A stretch of 64,000 bases of DNA from a virus. Both the position numbers and the translations under genes were made by a program. The notes below the pieces were generated by a model. It saw only the letters and a list, made by a program, of their open reading frames with translations. It was not told the origin of the DNA and ran no database searches. This document shows positions 37,806-46,438 of this stretch, piece by piece. The DNA is taken from IMG/VR virus record IMGVR_UViG_3300010885_018971, positions 1-64,000 of that record, one strand, 5' to 3'. Numbering within the stretch: position 1 is the first letter of the stretch; every line of letters starts with the position of its first letter.

Positions 37806-38147
37806 ATGCAAATGATACGTACCTCGTTTAAGAAGCTGAAGCCACGCAAGCCGAATGCAAAGCAACGTGACCTCGATAAGTCTTGGGAAGACCTGCTTAA
37901 GAAATATGAGCCCAAGAAGCCGATGACGAAATCGTCGGATGAGTTCTCATATTCACTTGGAAAATCTGCTCGTCGTGAGACGCCTAAGATTCCAAGTCTT
38001 CCATTCACTGGTGGACCATGCACAAAAGCACCAGACAAAGTTTATACTGGAACTATGATGAAGGGTATTGGTACGATGCATAAGTCAAATGCTGTTCCAA
38101 TTTTTAGTGATGAAGAAGCAGTTGCTATTGCAACAATGAGGAGATGA
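37806..38147 (+). CDS. Conserved phage hypothetical protein
   Basis: 113 residues, basic N-terminal half (KKLKPRKPNAKQRDLDKSWEDLL). The tail MKGIGTMHKSNAVPIFSDEEAVAIATMRR is recognisable in many phages. Function unknown. Confidence 0.7.
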   Translation: MQMIRTSFKKLKPRKPNAKQRDLDKSWEDLLKKYEPKKPMTKSSDEFSYSLGKSARRETPKIPSLPFTGGPCTKAPDKVYTGTMMKGIGTMHKSNAVPIFSDEEAVAIATMRR

Positions 38148-38338
38148 TTATGAAAGAGTTTTGCGTTAACTGTGCTGAGAAAGAAGCCCAACTTGAAATA
38201 CTTAACCAAAAGTATGAAAGAGAAATGCAGTGTATGCGTGAACAACTGAACAAAGCAAAAAGTGAAAATGAAGCACTTTCGCTTGATGTTGCTTTTTATG
38301 GTGGCAACATCACAAACTTGTCTTGCAATGGAAAATAA
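38144..38338 (+). CDS. Small coiled-coil protein with CxxC
   Basis: 64 residues: FCVNCAEKEAQLEIL then a coiled-coil helix. Overlaps the previous stop; a second ATG six bases later is possible. A promoter for the next gene lies in its last codons. Confidence 0.55.
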   Translation: MIMKEFCVNCAEKEAQLEILNQKYEREMQCMREQLNKAKSENEALSLDVAFYGGNITNLSCNGK

Positions 38339-38346
38339 GGTATAAT
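38318..38346 (+). promoter_or_regulatory. Early promoter of the gp33-gp59 group
   Basis: TTGTCT, 17 bp, TATAAT; ATG of the next gene is six bases after the -10. Confidence 0.75.
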
Positions 38347-38352
38347 TATATT

Positions 38353-38619
38353 ATGAATCCGAACTACACCAAAATCGTATCCTGTGCCTCTGACCGTAAT
38401 CCAGTTGGCATTCAAAACATCTACGTTGAACTCCTCACTGATCGCATGAAGTTAGATAAATTCTTCTCCATGTATCTTGATAAGTTTGAACGTAAGATGG
38501 ATCCCGACAAAACTAATACACCTATCTGGGCTCTTTACAAAAAGAAACTCAAAGAATATGGTGACCTACAACAAGCCATTAAAGTGGCTGAATACTATCT
38601 AAAGAAAAGTTATGTTTAA
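38353..38619 (+). CDS. Hypothetical protein, leaderless start
   Basis: 88 residues. The only reasonable start, ATG 38353, falls at the predicted +1 of the promoter at 38318; the ten codons upstream overlap that promoter and are not used. Helical, basic. Precedes gp33. Function unknown. Confidence 0.6.
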   Translation: MNPNYTKIVSCASDRNPVGIQNIYVELLTDRMKLDKFFSMYLDKFERKMDPDKTNTPIWALYKKKLKEYGDLQQAIKVAEYYLKKSYV

Positions 38620-38827
38620 AAATTCAAACGAATTTTCACTTCACATTGAACAGTTAGTCAAAGAGAAACGAATCAATCACATGGACGCTGTACTTGAATA
38701 CTGTAAAGATAATTTCCTTGAACCAGGAGATGTTTCAAAACTTATCAATAAGTCTCTTAAGGATAAAATTGAGATGAACTTTCGTGAATTGAATTACTTA
38801 CCCAAACAGGCTCAATTGGATGTTTAA
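38612..38827 (+). CDS. 33: Late-transcription coactivator gp33-like
   Basis: 71 residues. IEQLVKEKRINHMDAVLEYCKDNFLEPGDVSKLINKSLKDKIE aligns by pattern with the core of T4 gp33 (IEKMVEEFGMSYLEA ... EENSIPETQFAKFI ... IEKIQ). The order gp33, gp59, small gene, gp32 is the mirror-image neighbourhood expected from T4. Gp33 links RNA polymerase to the sliding clamp for late promoters. Remote similarity, context strong. Confidence 0.7.
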   Translation: MFKNSNEFSLHIEQLVKEKRINHMDAVLEYCKDNFLEPGDVSKLINKSLKDKIEMNFRELNYLPKQAQLDV

Positions 38828-39441
38828 TGGACGGATTTAAGGCATATAAGTATTACATTGCAATTAAACTACACTTCACAAAAGATTCCTTTGATGTTTT
38901 CAAAAATCGTGGAACAGTCAAAGGTACTCGTGAAGCATTTAACGCAAGAAACGATAGATACATGTTTGAGAAGTTAGCTCGTAAATACCCAGTCGATAAA
39001 GATCTGATTCAGTTCTATGTTGCAAACTACGCTTATGGTAATGAAAATGTTATATATGCAATTGAAGAAGCTGACTCATACCTTATGGAATGGAATAAAC
39101 GTAAACAATCTATCACCAAGATCTTTGCAGATGATCTAAATAAGATCTTGATGGATGCATACAAACGCAAACTTAAAGAACCATCTATTTTAAATTTTAC
39201 TTTAAATCAATATCCAAGTATACTTAACCTATACCTTGGAAAACAAATTGGGATTGAAACTCTTAGGATCTTAGATGACGTAGCTACTTTAATTCAACCA
39301 TGGAAAGAAAATGCTTCCATGACTCTGCTTTGGGAAAATGAAATACGCAGAGTTGAAAAAGCAAAAGGGTTTGTTAAATATGATAAAGAAAAAACTGAAA
39401 ATCTTTATCAAGAGTTCTTGAAAGAAATCAAAGAGTTGTAA
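38827..39441 (+). CDS. 59: Helicase loader gp59-like
   Basis: 204 residues, mostly helical. The N-terminal KAYKYYIAIKLHFT-D-FDVFKNRG and RNDRYMFEKLARKY blocks and the C-terminal ENEIRRVEKAKGFV follow T4 gp59 (VYKLYLMIKQHMNGKYDVIKY, RRDKYFFQKLSEKY). Gp59 loads the gp41 helicase on gp32-coated DNA; gp32 is two genes downstream. Confidence 0.85.
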   Translation: MDGFKAYKYYIAIKLHFTKDSFDVFKNRGTVKGTREAFNARNDRYMFEKLARKYPVDKDLIQFYVANYAYGNENVIYAIEEADSYLMEWNKRKQSITKIFADDLNKILMDAYKRKLKEPSILNFTLNQYPSILNLYLGKQIGIETLRILDDVATLIQPWKENASMTLLWENEIRRVEKAKGFVKYDKEKTENLYQEFLKEIKEL

Positions 39442-39442
39442 A

Positions 39443-39661
39443 ATGGGTAAGACATTTTTAAAGAATCCGAAGCGATTCGATGACGAGATTCCTGGCCAGC
39501 GTTCTGGGAAAAACAGTAAGCATTCCAATGGGAAGAAAACTGGTGGTATGAAAACGCTAAATAGTTATGTTGAAGATTATGATGATCCTTTCGAGGATGA
39601 ATTTGAAATTAAAGATGAGATTTTCATAAAACATACTAAACAAAACGACGATACTAATTAA
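39443..39661 (+). CDS. Small hypothetical protein
   Basis: 72 residues: basic, Gly/Lys-rich N-terminus (GKTFLKNPKRFDDEIPGQRSGKNSK) and acidic C-terminus. Lies where T4 has small genes between 59 and 32. Function unknown. Confidence 0.6.
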   Translation: MGKTFLKNPKRFDDEIPGQRSGKNSKHSNGKKTGGMKTLNSYVEDYDDPFEDEFEIKDEIFIKHTKQNDDTN

Positions 39662-39685
39662 TACTTTTATACAAAGGAAATACAA

Positions 39686-40600
39686 ATGGATATTCAAACA
39701 CTCCGCAAAATGCGTTCTTCTGACTTCGGCAAAATCGCTGGAGAATTCGAGAAAATCGCAAATCCCCAAACCCAATCTAAGTCATATGCTGACGATCGCT
39801 TCTGGAAACTTGAAGGCGACAAAGCAGGTAATGGTACAGCCACCATTCGTTTTCTACCACGTGTAGAAGGTGATGAGTTGCCATGGGTTCGTATCTTTTC
39901 TCATGGTTTCCAAGGACCAACTGGTAAGTGGTACATTGAGAACTCACTAACTACTCTTGGTGAGAATGATCCTGTTGGTGAATTGAACACCAAACTTTGG
40001 AATTCAGGTTCTGACGCAAACAAGAAAATTGCTCAGGCTCAGAAACGTCGCCTATCTTTCATTGCCAATGTTTTGATCGTATCTGATCCAAAGCATCCTG
40101 AGAATGAAGGTCAGGTTAAGTTGTTTAAGTTCGGTAAGAAAATCTTTGACAAGATCATGGATAAGGCTCGCCCAACTTATGAAGACGAGACACCTGTAAA
40201 TGTGTTTGACTTGTGGGAAGGTGCTAACTTCAAACTGCGCATGCGCAAGAAAGATGGTTACACTAATTATGATGAGTCTTCATTCCAAGATCCTTCAGCT
40301 ATCACTGAGGATGAAGAAAAGATGTTGGCTATTGTAAATGCTCAAACTAAATTGTCTGAGTTTACAGATCGCAAGAACTTTAAATCTTATGATGAGTTGA
40401 AGAAAAAACTTGAAGAAGTTCTTTCTGGTGATGCGTTCTCTTCAAAATCTGCTGCTGAGATTGCTGAAGAAGAAGATCGTCCAGTGGCTGCTGCACCACA
40501 GATTAAATCTGTTCCAGCACCAAAGTCAAAGGAAGTCTCTTTGACTGATGACGATGAAGACGTAATGTCTTACTTTAAGAAAATCGCTCAAGAAAATTGA
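39686..40600 (+). CDS. 32: Single-stranded DNA-binding protein gp32
   Basis: 304 residues. Basic LRKMRSSDFGK N-terminus for cooperativity, an OB-fold core (ATIRFLPRVEGDELPWVRIFSHGF ... KWYIENSLTTLG), and an acidic C-terminal tail (SLTDDDEDVMSYFKKIAQ) that recruits partners. No cysteines are present, so the zinc site of T4 gp32 is absent. AAAGGAAA precedes the start. Confidence 0.93.
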   Translation: MDIQTLRKMRSSDFGKIAGEFEKIANPQTQSKSYADDRFWKLEGDKAGNGTATIRFLPRVEGDELPWVRIFSHGFQGPTGKWYIENSLTTLGENDPVGELNTKLWNSGSDANKKIAQAQKRRLSFIANVLIVSDPKHPENEGQVKLFKFGKKIFDKIMDKARPTYEDETPVNVFDLWEGANFKLRMRKKDGYTNYDESSFQDPSAITEDEEKMLAIVNAQTKLSEFTDRKNFKSYDELKKKLEEVLSGDAFSSKSAAEIAEEEDRPVAAAPQIKSVPAPKSKEVSLTDDDEDVMSYFKKIAQEN

Positions 40601-40616
40601 TTGATTGATGCTTAGC

Positions 40617-40643
40617 AAAAAGCCACCGAAAGGTGGCTTTTTT
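40617..40643. terminator. Bidirectional terminator
   Basis: AAAAAGCCACC, GAAA loop, GGTGGCTTTTTT between the convergent gp32 and tape-measure genes; works on either strand. Confidence 0.92.
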
Positions 40644-40646
40644 CAT

Positions 40647-43172
40647 TTAGTAGGCTCCGTACCTACTTCCAATATATTTGTTATAAGATCCCTCTTCATT
40701 TCTATATGGAGATTTTATAATATTTGATTGATTGGTTGTATTATTAACCGTAGTTGGTGCATTAACAACAGCAGTTCCACCACCACCTCTGGTTGTTAAA
40801 TCTTCTTTAGCTCCACTAACTTCATTTGATTTACCAGCAACAATATTACCAGATGATACTGTTGGAGTTATCGCATTTGCCTTTGTATTAGTTTTCTGTG
40901 CAATAGCCATATCAATCGTGCGAAGTTTCTCTTCATACGATTCAATAGATTGTTGATTCTGAGTTCTTGGTCCAGCAGCAACAGTTTTTTGTCTTAAATC
41001 TTTTAACTGCTCAAGAGTCATGGTGTTTGTAGAACCAGTATCAACCTTTATTGGAGATGCTGCACCTTGTCGTAATGTTCCAGATCCATTACCATCTGGT
41101 GCAACAGTAGCTGCCTTTTCTTGGGCTCTAGCAATGTCTCGTTGTGCTAACATCTGCTGAGGAGATTGTTGACCGCCTGCGCCTTGCGCTTTTCTTGCGA
41201 GAAATTGTTCTCTGGTCAATGTTGTAGTAGGATTTGCAGTTATGAAGTTATCATAGCTATAATCCATAGTTTCTGCTGCAGTTTTTATTGGAGATGTTTT
41301 ATTATCAACACGTCTAGGATCAGTTGCAGCTGCCTCAGCCGAACCTCTTCCTGCCCCAGCAGTACTATTTCCAGCAGGGATTTGTTTAGTTTCAGCTTTA
41401 CCGAATGGATAGAATGGACCAACAGAAACCTTCTGATTAACTACTGGTATTGTAAACCCAATTTCTGGTATGCTAATACTTTGAAGCATACCAATAATAC
41501 TAGCACCCATACCTTTAAAGAAATCAGTAACTGGTTTAAATACTTCACCAATCTTACCAAACGCATCAGTTACAAGACTCCCCAATTGTTTAAGACTATC
41601 AATTGGATGCATTATTAAATCTTGTATCTTCTGTGGAATAAACAATACCATATCCACAAAATCGCTGAATAGTTTCTCGAACGAGAATGAGTCTAACATT
41701 TTTTCAATATTTTTAAACCCAAGTGCTCCAGCTACCCAAGACACAGCATCTTTAATTAGATCAGCAAGGCCAAAGATTAAAGAATTAAATAATCCCTTAA
41801 TGGCTCCACCAATTGCACCAATTAATCCACCTTTCTCAAAACCTTCGAACGCACCCTTAACTGTATCCCAAACTGTCATGATAACAAACAGTGGGAAGAA
41901 TAGTTTCTCAGCAATGACTGCAACCTTACCTATGTATTTACCAAACTTTGATATGTACTCAGAAATGCTACTAAAAATTTTACTTAGGAATTCTGAACCA
42001 CCAATCAATCCTTTTACTGCATCATAGGCTGCAACAAATGGTTTGGTTAACTTAGATAAACCATCTTTGAAACCTTCAATGAACTTTCCGAGTTTAGATT
42101 CTTCACCAAAAGAGAATAGACTCTTTACTTTACCACCCATCTCTTCAAAGAACTTTCCAATACCTTGAAATTTTTCACTTATGAATTTCTTCAATGACTC
42201 TGGAACTAATGTTTCAAAGAATAGTTTAATTGTCTTCACCCATGCGCGAGCAAACCCAATAAGTCCACCAACCAAACCACCGATAAGTAATCCAAGTGTA
42301 CCCAGTCCACCTTCTTCTTCTCCAGGTTTGCCAATATCTTTAGCGTCTTTAGGTTTAGTATTATTGGCAATTATTCTTAGTAATTCTGTTTGAGTTTCTT
42401 CTCGTTTAATTGACTCTAGTTCCAATTCATCAGTTTTGATTGCTGGGTTACCACTCTTAATAACAGACATTGGTGTGTTGCCCATGGGCAATTTCTTTTT
42501 AGAATCAACACCCATCTCCTCAACACGATAATCCATCTTTGCTAGTTTTTGCGTACTAGTCTCTCTAGTCTCAAGAAGTTTCTTGCCTTTAGTAGTATTA
42601 CGTAGCTGTTCTTCAGAGATACCTAACTTAGTAAAATTCTGAATTTCTTTTTCATTTTTAGATATATGTTTCTGTTGCTCTTTGATATCAACAAGTTTAT
42701 TTCTGGCTTCTTGTTCAGTGGTTCCATTTAACTTCATGTCACCTTTAACAAAATTCTTATCAGATTCTCTTCTATTAAGAGCACTATCGATAAAACCACC
42801 ACTACCCTTTTTAACCATGCCCATGGTATCTAGTGTACTTCTTAGACTACCGAATTTATTGGCAAATCCTTCTTTGATTTTTTCAGCAGCAGTCTTTGGT
42901 GTTTTCTCATCAACCATCTTAGCAATGTTCTTAGAAGATTCTTTTGTTAAATCAATTAAATCTTTAATGTTATCGCTAACTTCTTGAGTTGCCTTCAACT
43001 GGTCGTCATTTACAACTTCATCTTCTTTAACTCTATCATCAGCAAGTGCCTTTGATAATTCTGTCAATGCTTTAATTGCAGATAATTGTGTAAGAGATTG
43101 TTGTTGTAGTTCCAGAAGTTTTTTAAACTCACTGGAACTTACGTTAACGACATAGTTTGTGTTTTTTGCCAT
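40647..43172 (-). CDS. 29: Tail tape measure protein (gp29-like)
   Basis: 841 residues, the longest minus-strand gene. N-terminal and middle coiled coils (about 1-110 and 160-240), hydrophobic helices at about 290-310 and 420-480 (GLGTLGLLIGGLVGGLIGFARA; VAVIAEKLFFPLFVIMTVWD) and a Ser/Thr/Asn-rich end. Length and layout fit a tape measure; T4 gp29 is 590 residues, so the tail may be longer. It directly follows the chaperone frames, the usual order. Confidence 0.8.
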   Translation of the reverse strand: MAKNTNYVVNVSSSEFKKLLELQQQSLTQLSAIKALTELSKALADDRVKEDEVVNDDQLKATQEVSDNIKDLIDLTKESSKNIAKMVDEKTPKTAAEKIKEGFANKFGSLRSTLDTMGMVKKGSGGFIDSALNRRESDKNFVKGDMKLNGTTEQEARNKLVDIKEQQKHISKNEKEIQNFTKLGISEEQLRNTTKGKKLLETRETSTQKLAKMDYRVEEMGVDSKKKLPMGNTPMSVIKSGNPAIKTDELELESIKREETQTELLRIIANNTKPKDAKDIGKPGEEEGGLGTLGLLIGGLVGGLIGFARAWVKTIKLFFETLVPESLKKFISEKFQGIGKFFEEMGGKVKSLFSFGEESKLGKFIEGFKDGLSKLTKPFVAAYDAVKGLIGGSEFLSKIFSSISEYISKFGKYIGKVAVIAEKLFFPLFVIMTVWDTVKGAFEGFEKGGLIGAIGGAIKGLFNSLIFGLADLIKDAVSWVAGALGFKNIEKMLDSFSFEKLFSDFVDMVLFIPQKIQDLIMHPIDSLKQLGSLVTDAFGKIGEVFKPVTDFFKGMGASIIGMLQSISIPEIGFTIPVVNQKVSVGPFYPFGKAETKQIPAGNSTAGAGRGSAEAAATDPRRVDNKTSPIKTAAETMDYSYDNFITANPTTTLTREQFLARKAQGAGGQQSPQQMLAQRDIARAQEKAATVAPDGNGSGTLRQGAASPIKVDTGSTNTMTLEQLKDLRQKTVAAGPRTQNQQSIESYEEKLRTIDMAIAQKTNTKANAITPTVSSGNIVAGKSNEVSGAKEDLTTRGGGGTAVVNAPTTVNNTTNQSNIIKSPYRNEEGSYNKYIGSRYGAY

Positions 43173-43173
43173 T

Positions 43174-43317
43174 TTAATTCTTCTTAGATTCTAAGCGTTG
43201 TTTTTCTTCTTCTAGATGTTGAATCAGCATAGTTACATATATCTCTCTCTCAAATGGTATCATTCCTTCTAATTCTGCCAGTGAGTATTTGTGATACTGC
43301 ATTAAAGCAAAATTCAT
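43174..43317 (-). CDS. Tail assembly chaperone, frameshift extension (T part)
   Basis: 47 codons from ATG 43317, but also continuous in the -1 frame from the slippery run at the end of the upstream gene. MNFALMQYHKYSLAELEGMIPFEREIYVTML and a charged end fit the T-type extension (pattern Y-H-K-Y--E-E-M-PFER--Y) of tail assembly chaperones. Not in previous gene lists of ORFs because it is short. Ends one base before the tape-measure ATG. Confidence 0.75.
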   Translation of the reverse strand: MNFALMQYHKYSLAELEGMIPFEREIYVTMLIQHLEEEKQRLESKKN

Positions 43318-43355
43318 TTTATAATGATTAAACAAAGACTCATGTGAGAGATTTA

Positions 43356-44069
43356 TTAAAAAAAACTATCTAGACCCTCCAGAACTTTGTTATGTTGCAG
43401 AGCGCAAACAGGACAGGTATATTTAACCTCTTGTTGCAATCTAGGCATCGTTTCAAAGAACTTCTGAATCTTCGCGAATTGTTGAGATGTTAGATTCTCA
43501 AGGAATTCAATAATGTCAGCTTTGGTTTGTTCTTTTGTATAAAAGAGTTCACTACCATTATAGATTGCTTCAATCGATGCGGAGATAACATTAAATACCG
43601 AATCAATATCAGTTGTATCTACTTTTTCAAGTTGTTTGATAATATTGATTGAAGGATACTTCATGATAACACCAACGTCATCAAAAAGTTCAATTGTTTT
43701 GTTATGACCTTCTGGGAAGGTTACATTAACTTTAGTTAAATCGAATGTAATTTTAACTCTGGCTTTTTCATCTGTGCAAACATCACATGGAAAAACTAGA
43801 TCGACATTTTCTCCAACTGACTTTGCTCTAATTTGAGTGAAGAGATATTCAAGATCAAACGTGGCCAAAGTATCTGCGTTAACTTTGCCATTGGTACAAG
43901 ACTTAACGATTTCTTTTAAGGTATTGACCATGGTCTCAGCATTTTCGCTATGTTGAGCGATTAGAAGTGCCTTTTCTTCTTTGACCAAGAATGGTCTGTA
44001 CTTAATGGATTCCTTTGTTGAAGGAATCACTGTAGTATACATTGGTGAGGTATTAATTGGTAAAGCCAT
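43356..44069 (-). CDS. 26: Baseplate hub assembly / tail chaperone gp26-like
   Basis: 237 residues. KYRPFLVKEEKALLIAQHSENAETMVNTLKEIVKSC and two CxxC pairs (FPCDVCTDE and TCPVCALQH) follow T4 gp26. The gene ends in GAT AGT TTT TTT TAA. It sits just before the tape measure, the place of a G-type tail chaperone. Confidence 0.85.
   Translation of the reverse strand: MALPINTSPMYTTVIPSTKESIKYRPFLVKEEKALLIAQHSENAETMVNTLKEIVKSCTNGKVNADTLATFDLEYLFTQIRAKSVGENVDLVFPCDVCTDEKARVKITFDLTKVNVTFPEGHNKTIELFDDVGVIMKYPSINIIKQLEKVDTTDIDSVFNVISASIEAIYNGSELFYTKEQTKADIIEFLENLTSQQFAKIQKFFETMPRLQQEVKYTCPVCALQHNKVLEGLDSFF
43358..43365 (-). other. Programmed -1 frameshift site (U8 run)
   Basis: Eight T in a row on the coding strand immediately before the TAA stop of the gp26-like gene. 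Slipping back one base avoids the stop and reads on, with no stop, through 18 codons into the frame of the 43317 ORF, giving one fused protein. This is the usual arrangement for G/GT tail chaperones. Confidence 0.75.
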
Positions 44070-44070
44070 T

Positions 44071-44502
44071 TTATGTTTCTCCTTTATTCATATTTTGGAT
44101 CATTTTCGCCAGTTCAGAAGTGCTACCAACAAAGATAGCATTATTCGTAACTGACTTCGCTGCCTCTAATTTCTTTGGGGCATCTAATTTTTGTTTCTGT
44201 TGGTGTATATCCAACAGCTGTTGATTCACGTCAGCAAGTTGTTTCATAAGGTTACCCACAACCTCAAAGGCACGTGGGTGTTCAGATTGTTTAGCTACTT
44301 CCAGAGCATGCATTAAAGCATTCTGGCCAGTAGTTAATAATTCACGAAGATTATTACGAGAGATATCGTAATCGTTTTCAATTTTTGATTCACTGGATTC
44401 AATTATTTCTCCAGTAGAAGCGTCAATCGTTTCACCTTCAGCAGAAGTCTTAGTGATCGTCGGAAGATCAAATACTTCTGATAATCTATCATCAATTTTC
44501 AT
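44071..44502 (-). CDS. 16: Terminase small subunit gp16-like
   Basis: 143 residues. DYDISRNNLRELLTTGQNALMHALEVAKQSEHPRAFEVVGNLMKQLADVNQQLLDIHQQ and NNAIFVGSTSELAKMI track the T4 gp16 core. It recognises DNA for packaging and regulates the large subunit, which is outside this window. One base separates it from gp26. Confidence 0.85.
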   Translation of the reverse strand: MKIDDRLSEVFDLPTITKTSAEGETIDASTGEIIESSESKIENDYDISRNNLRELLTTGQNALMHALEVAKQSEHPRAFEVVGNLMKQLADVNQQLLDIHQQKQKLDAPKKLEAAKSVTNNAIFVGSTSELAKMIQNMNKGET

Positions 44503-44921
44503 TAAAGTTCACCACGTTCCATTAAAATTTTCTTGTTTGCTTGGTGCTCTGTTTGTGTTAAATCTTTGTTTTCACCTTTATATGGAACTGCATAATTATT
44601 TTTTATTAGCCAGTCATTTACTTGTGTTCCATCTTCCAGAATAAAAACACCAAGGATCCTACCAAACTTATCATCATTATTATCTGACCTTTGGGTTTCA
44701 ATAATTTGCCAAGAACCGACAGGAAGTTTTTCTCCCAGTTTCTTTTTAGATAAAAGACCTCTTGGTTTTTCTTCTTTATTCGTAGTTCTAGATTCAGGTG
44801 TATCAATCCCAGCCATGCGAACACGTTGGTTTGCTAATACAATATTAAACCCTAAGTCTAAATCAATATCAACAGTATCACCATCAAGAACTTTATTAAT
44901 TTTACATTTATATTGGTACAT
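44502..44921 (-). CDS. Thermonuclease-like (SNase) protein
   Basis: 139 residues of staphylococcal-nuclease fold: KVLDGDTVDIDLDLGF, VRMAGIDTPESR with the catalytic Arg, and KFGRILGVF with the second Arg. No signal peptide. It could trim DNA ends or degrade host DNA; its place in a tail/packaging operon is noteworthy. Confidence 0.8.
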   Translation of the reverse strand: MYQYKCKINKVLDGDTVDIDLDLGFNIVLANQRVRMAGIDTPESRTTNKEEKPRGLLSKKKLGEKLPVGSWQIIETQRSDNNDDKFGRILGVFILEDGTQVNDWLIKNNYAVPYKGENKDLTQTEHQANKKILMERGEL

Positions 44922-44928
44922 AATATCC

Positions 44929-45333
44929 TCAGTCGTTACGAGTATTTCTAGTTGGTGGATCAGCAGGATCTAAACCACCACTGAATTGTGTAAGAGTTGG
45001 CTTAACTGTTAGTGGTATGCCAGATAATGTAGGTAATGCGGTTTGTGCAACTGGTGCAGGTACATTACTTGCCGCCCCTGCTACCTTTTCTTGCGTACGA
45101 CCCCATGCTGCGATACCTAGAACAGCACCCATTGCCAAGTGAAATAAACCAGCACCTTGTAGTGTTAGTGGATTCCATTGAGTTACTGGCTGTTTTAGAG
45201 AGGCTTGCAGGATTGACCATGCGACAGGAAATATGATCATATCACAAAAACAAACAATCATGTACATCCAACCCATGGCTGGGCGCCATTTCTTTTGCAT
45301 CCAGTCTTCATCTTTTTTAACTTCTTCTGCCAT
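44929..45333 (-). CDS. Holin, 3-TM family
   Basis: 134 residues. KKWRPAMGWMYMIVCFCDMIIFPVAWSILQA and LTLQGAGLFHLAMGAVLGIAAWGR resemble the Holin_3TM proteins of aquatic T4-like phages. It would make the membrane lesion that lets the GH19 endolysin (33124) reach the wall. Confidence 0.75.
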   Translation of the reverse strand: MAEEVKKDEDWMQKKWRPAMGWMYMIVCFCDMIIFPVAWSILQASLKQPVTQWNPLTLQGAGLFHLAMGAVLGIAAWGRTQEKVAGAASNVPAPVAQTALPTLSGIPLTVKPTLTQFSGGLDPADPPTRNTRND

Positions 45334-45336
45334 TTA

Positions 45337-45678
45337 TTAATCCTTCATTGCGCCAATTTTCTTCGTCATGCCGATTCTATCTTCAAGAATCGCAATGTGT
45401 TGACGATTTTCCATGATAGCATCACGGTTCTTTTGAATTTCTTTTTCTAAGTCTTGACGTAGTTTTTCACGGGCTAATTCAGCACCACTGTTGCTGGCTT
45501 GCTTGTTGTCTGTGGTTACTACTAGACTTACCTTCTGATTGAGAATAGTTACATCGTGCGATATCGCTCCTAACGCACTGATCAAATATCCTGTTGAACC
45601 AATTAGTAGTGGCAATAGGGCAAACAATAGTTTCTCTATAAATGCACCCTTTTGACTTTCTTTGTTTTCATCTGCCAT
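45337..45678 (-). CDS. Membrane protein with coiled coil
   Basis: 113 residues from the ATG at 45678 with AAGGAG upstream; a longer frame overlaps the next gene. Membrane helix IEKLLFALLPLLIGSTGYLISALG then a coiled-coil tail (REKLRQDLEKEIQKNRDAI). Beside the holin, so a lysis accessory (antiholin or spanin-like) is possible. Confidence 0.6.
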   Translation of the reverse strand: MADENKESQKGAFIEKLLFALLPLLIGSTGYLISALGAISHDVTILNQKVSLVVTTDNKQASNSGAELAREKLRQDLEKEIQKNRDAIMENRQHIAILEDRIGMTKKIGAMKD

Positions 45679-45706
45679 GTTATTCTCCTTATTGTTATTA
45701 TTGTTA

Positions 45707-46438
45707 TTACCAACCATCGCCAAAACCACCTATATCTCCCATAGGATTACCATTGGAAATAATAGTTGAGTCGTTAAAAATTCCATTAATTAAATTTACT
45801 GCTCGGTTTATTGTAGAACCAGTAGTAAAGTTCTGGGTATCTCCCTGAAGATTTAATTCAGATCTATTAACATAAGCACTCTGTGGAACTAAAGGTTTGC
45901 TAGTTACTTCAGCATCCCAATATTTGTACATCATACTTACAGTAACTTTCATAATATCTTTTTGATCATATCCAATTTGAACTGCACTAACAGTTTTAGG
46001 ATATGCTTCATACATTTTGACTATATACATAGCATCGTCATTCATGTTCTCAACCCAGATTGTCATTTCTGGACTAATGTAGTTTTTATAATAATTGAAG
46101 TTTCTTGTATTTCCCTGTTGAATACTTTTAATCCACTGGTCAAAAATACCTTTAACAATCATATCTCCATCAACATAAAAACTAAATTGAAGAGGATCAT
46201 AGTTAAACTCATAAGGCATTTCGCGAACTTCACCGAATGTTCTAATTTGAGTAGTATTAACATTCAATCCAGGAAGTGATGCTGAGTCACAAAACAAATG
46301 CATTCTCTGAAAATCATACTCGCTGTAAGTACCGATCGATCTAATTGTTTGCGGAAGAGCCATCTCAATGCTATATCGGTTGGCTTTCGCCATACCAGAA
46401 CTCTTGTGAATCTCTCCGATGAAATCTGCTATGTTGCT
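45707..46438 (-). CDS. 54: Tail-tube initiator gp54-like
   Basis: 243 residues from the ATG at 46438, which overlaps the preceding stop (ATGA). KANRYSIEMALPQTIRSIG, CDSASLPGLNVNT and MPYEFNYDPLQFSFYVDGDM show the phage tail-tube fold (gp19 family). As gp48 and gp4 are beside it, the baseplate tube initiator is more likely than the main tube; the C-terminal 60 residues are Asn/Gly-rich. Confidence 0.7.
   Translation of the reverse strand, partial: SNIADFIGEIHKSSGMAKANRYSIEMALPQTIRSIGTYSEYDFQRMHLFCDSASLPGLNVNTTQIRTFGEVREMPYEFNYDPLQFSFYVDGDMIVKGIFDQWIKSIQQGNTRNFNYYKNYISPEMTIWVENMNDDAMYIVKMYEAYPKTVSAVQIGYDQKDIMKVTVSMMYKYWDAEVTSKPLVPQSAYVNRSELNLQGDTQNFTTGSTINRAVNLINGIFNDSTIISNGNPMGDIGGFGDGW

Noticed and set aside
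40732-42987. Plus-strand ORFs opposite the tape measure
   Set aside because: Low-complexity antisense shadows of the coiled-coil gene.
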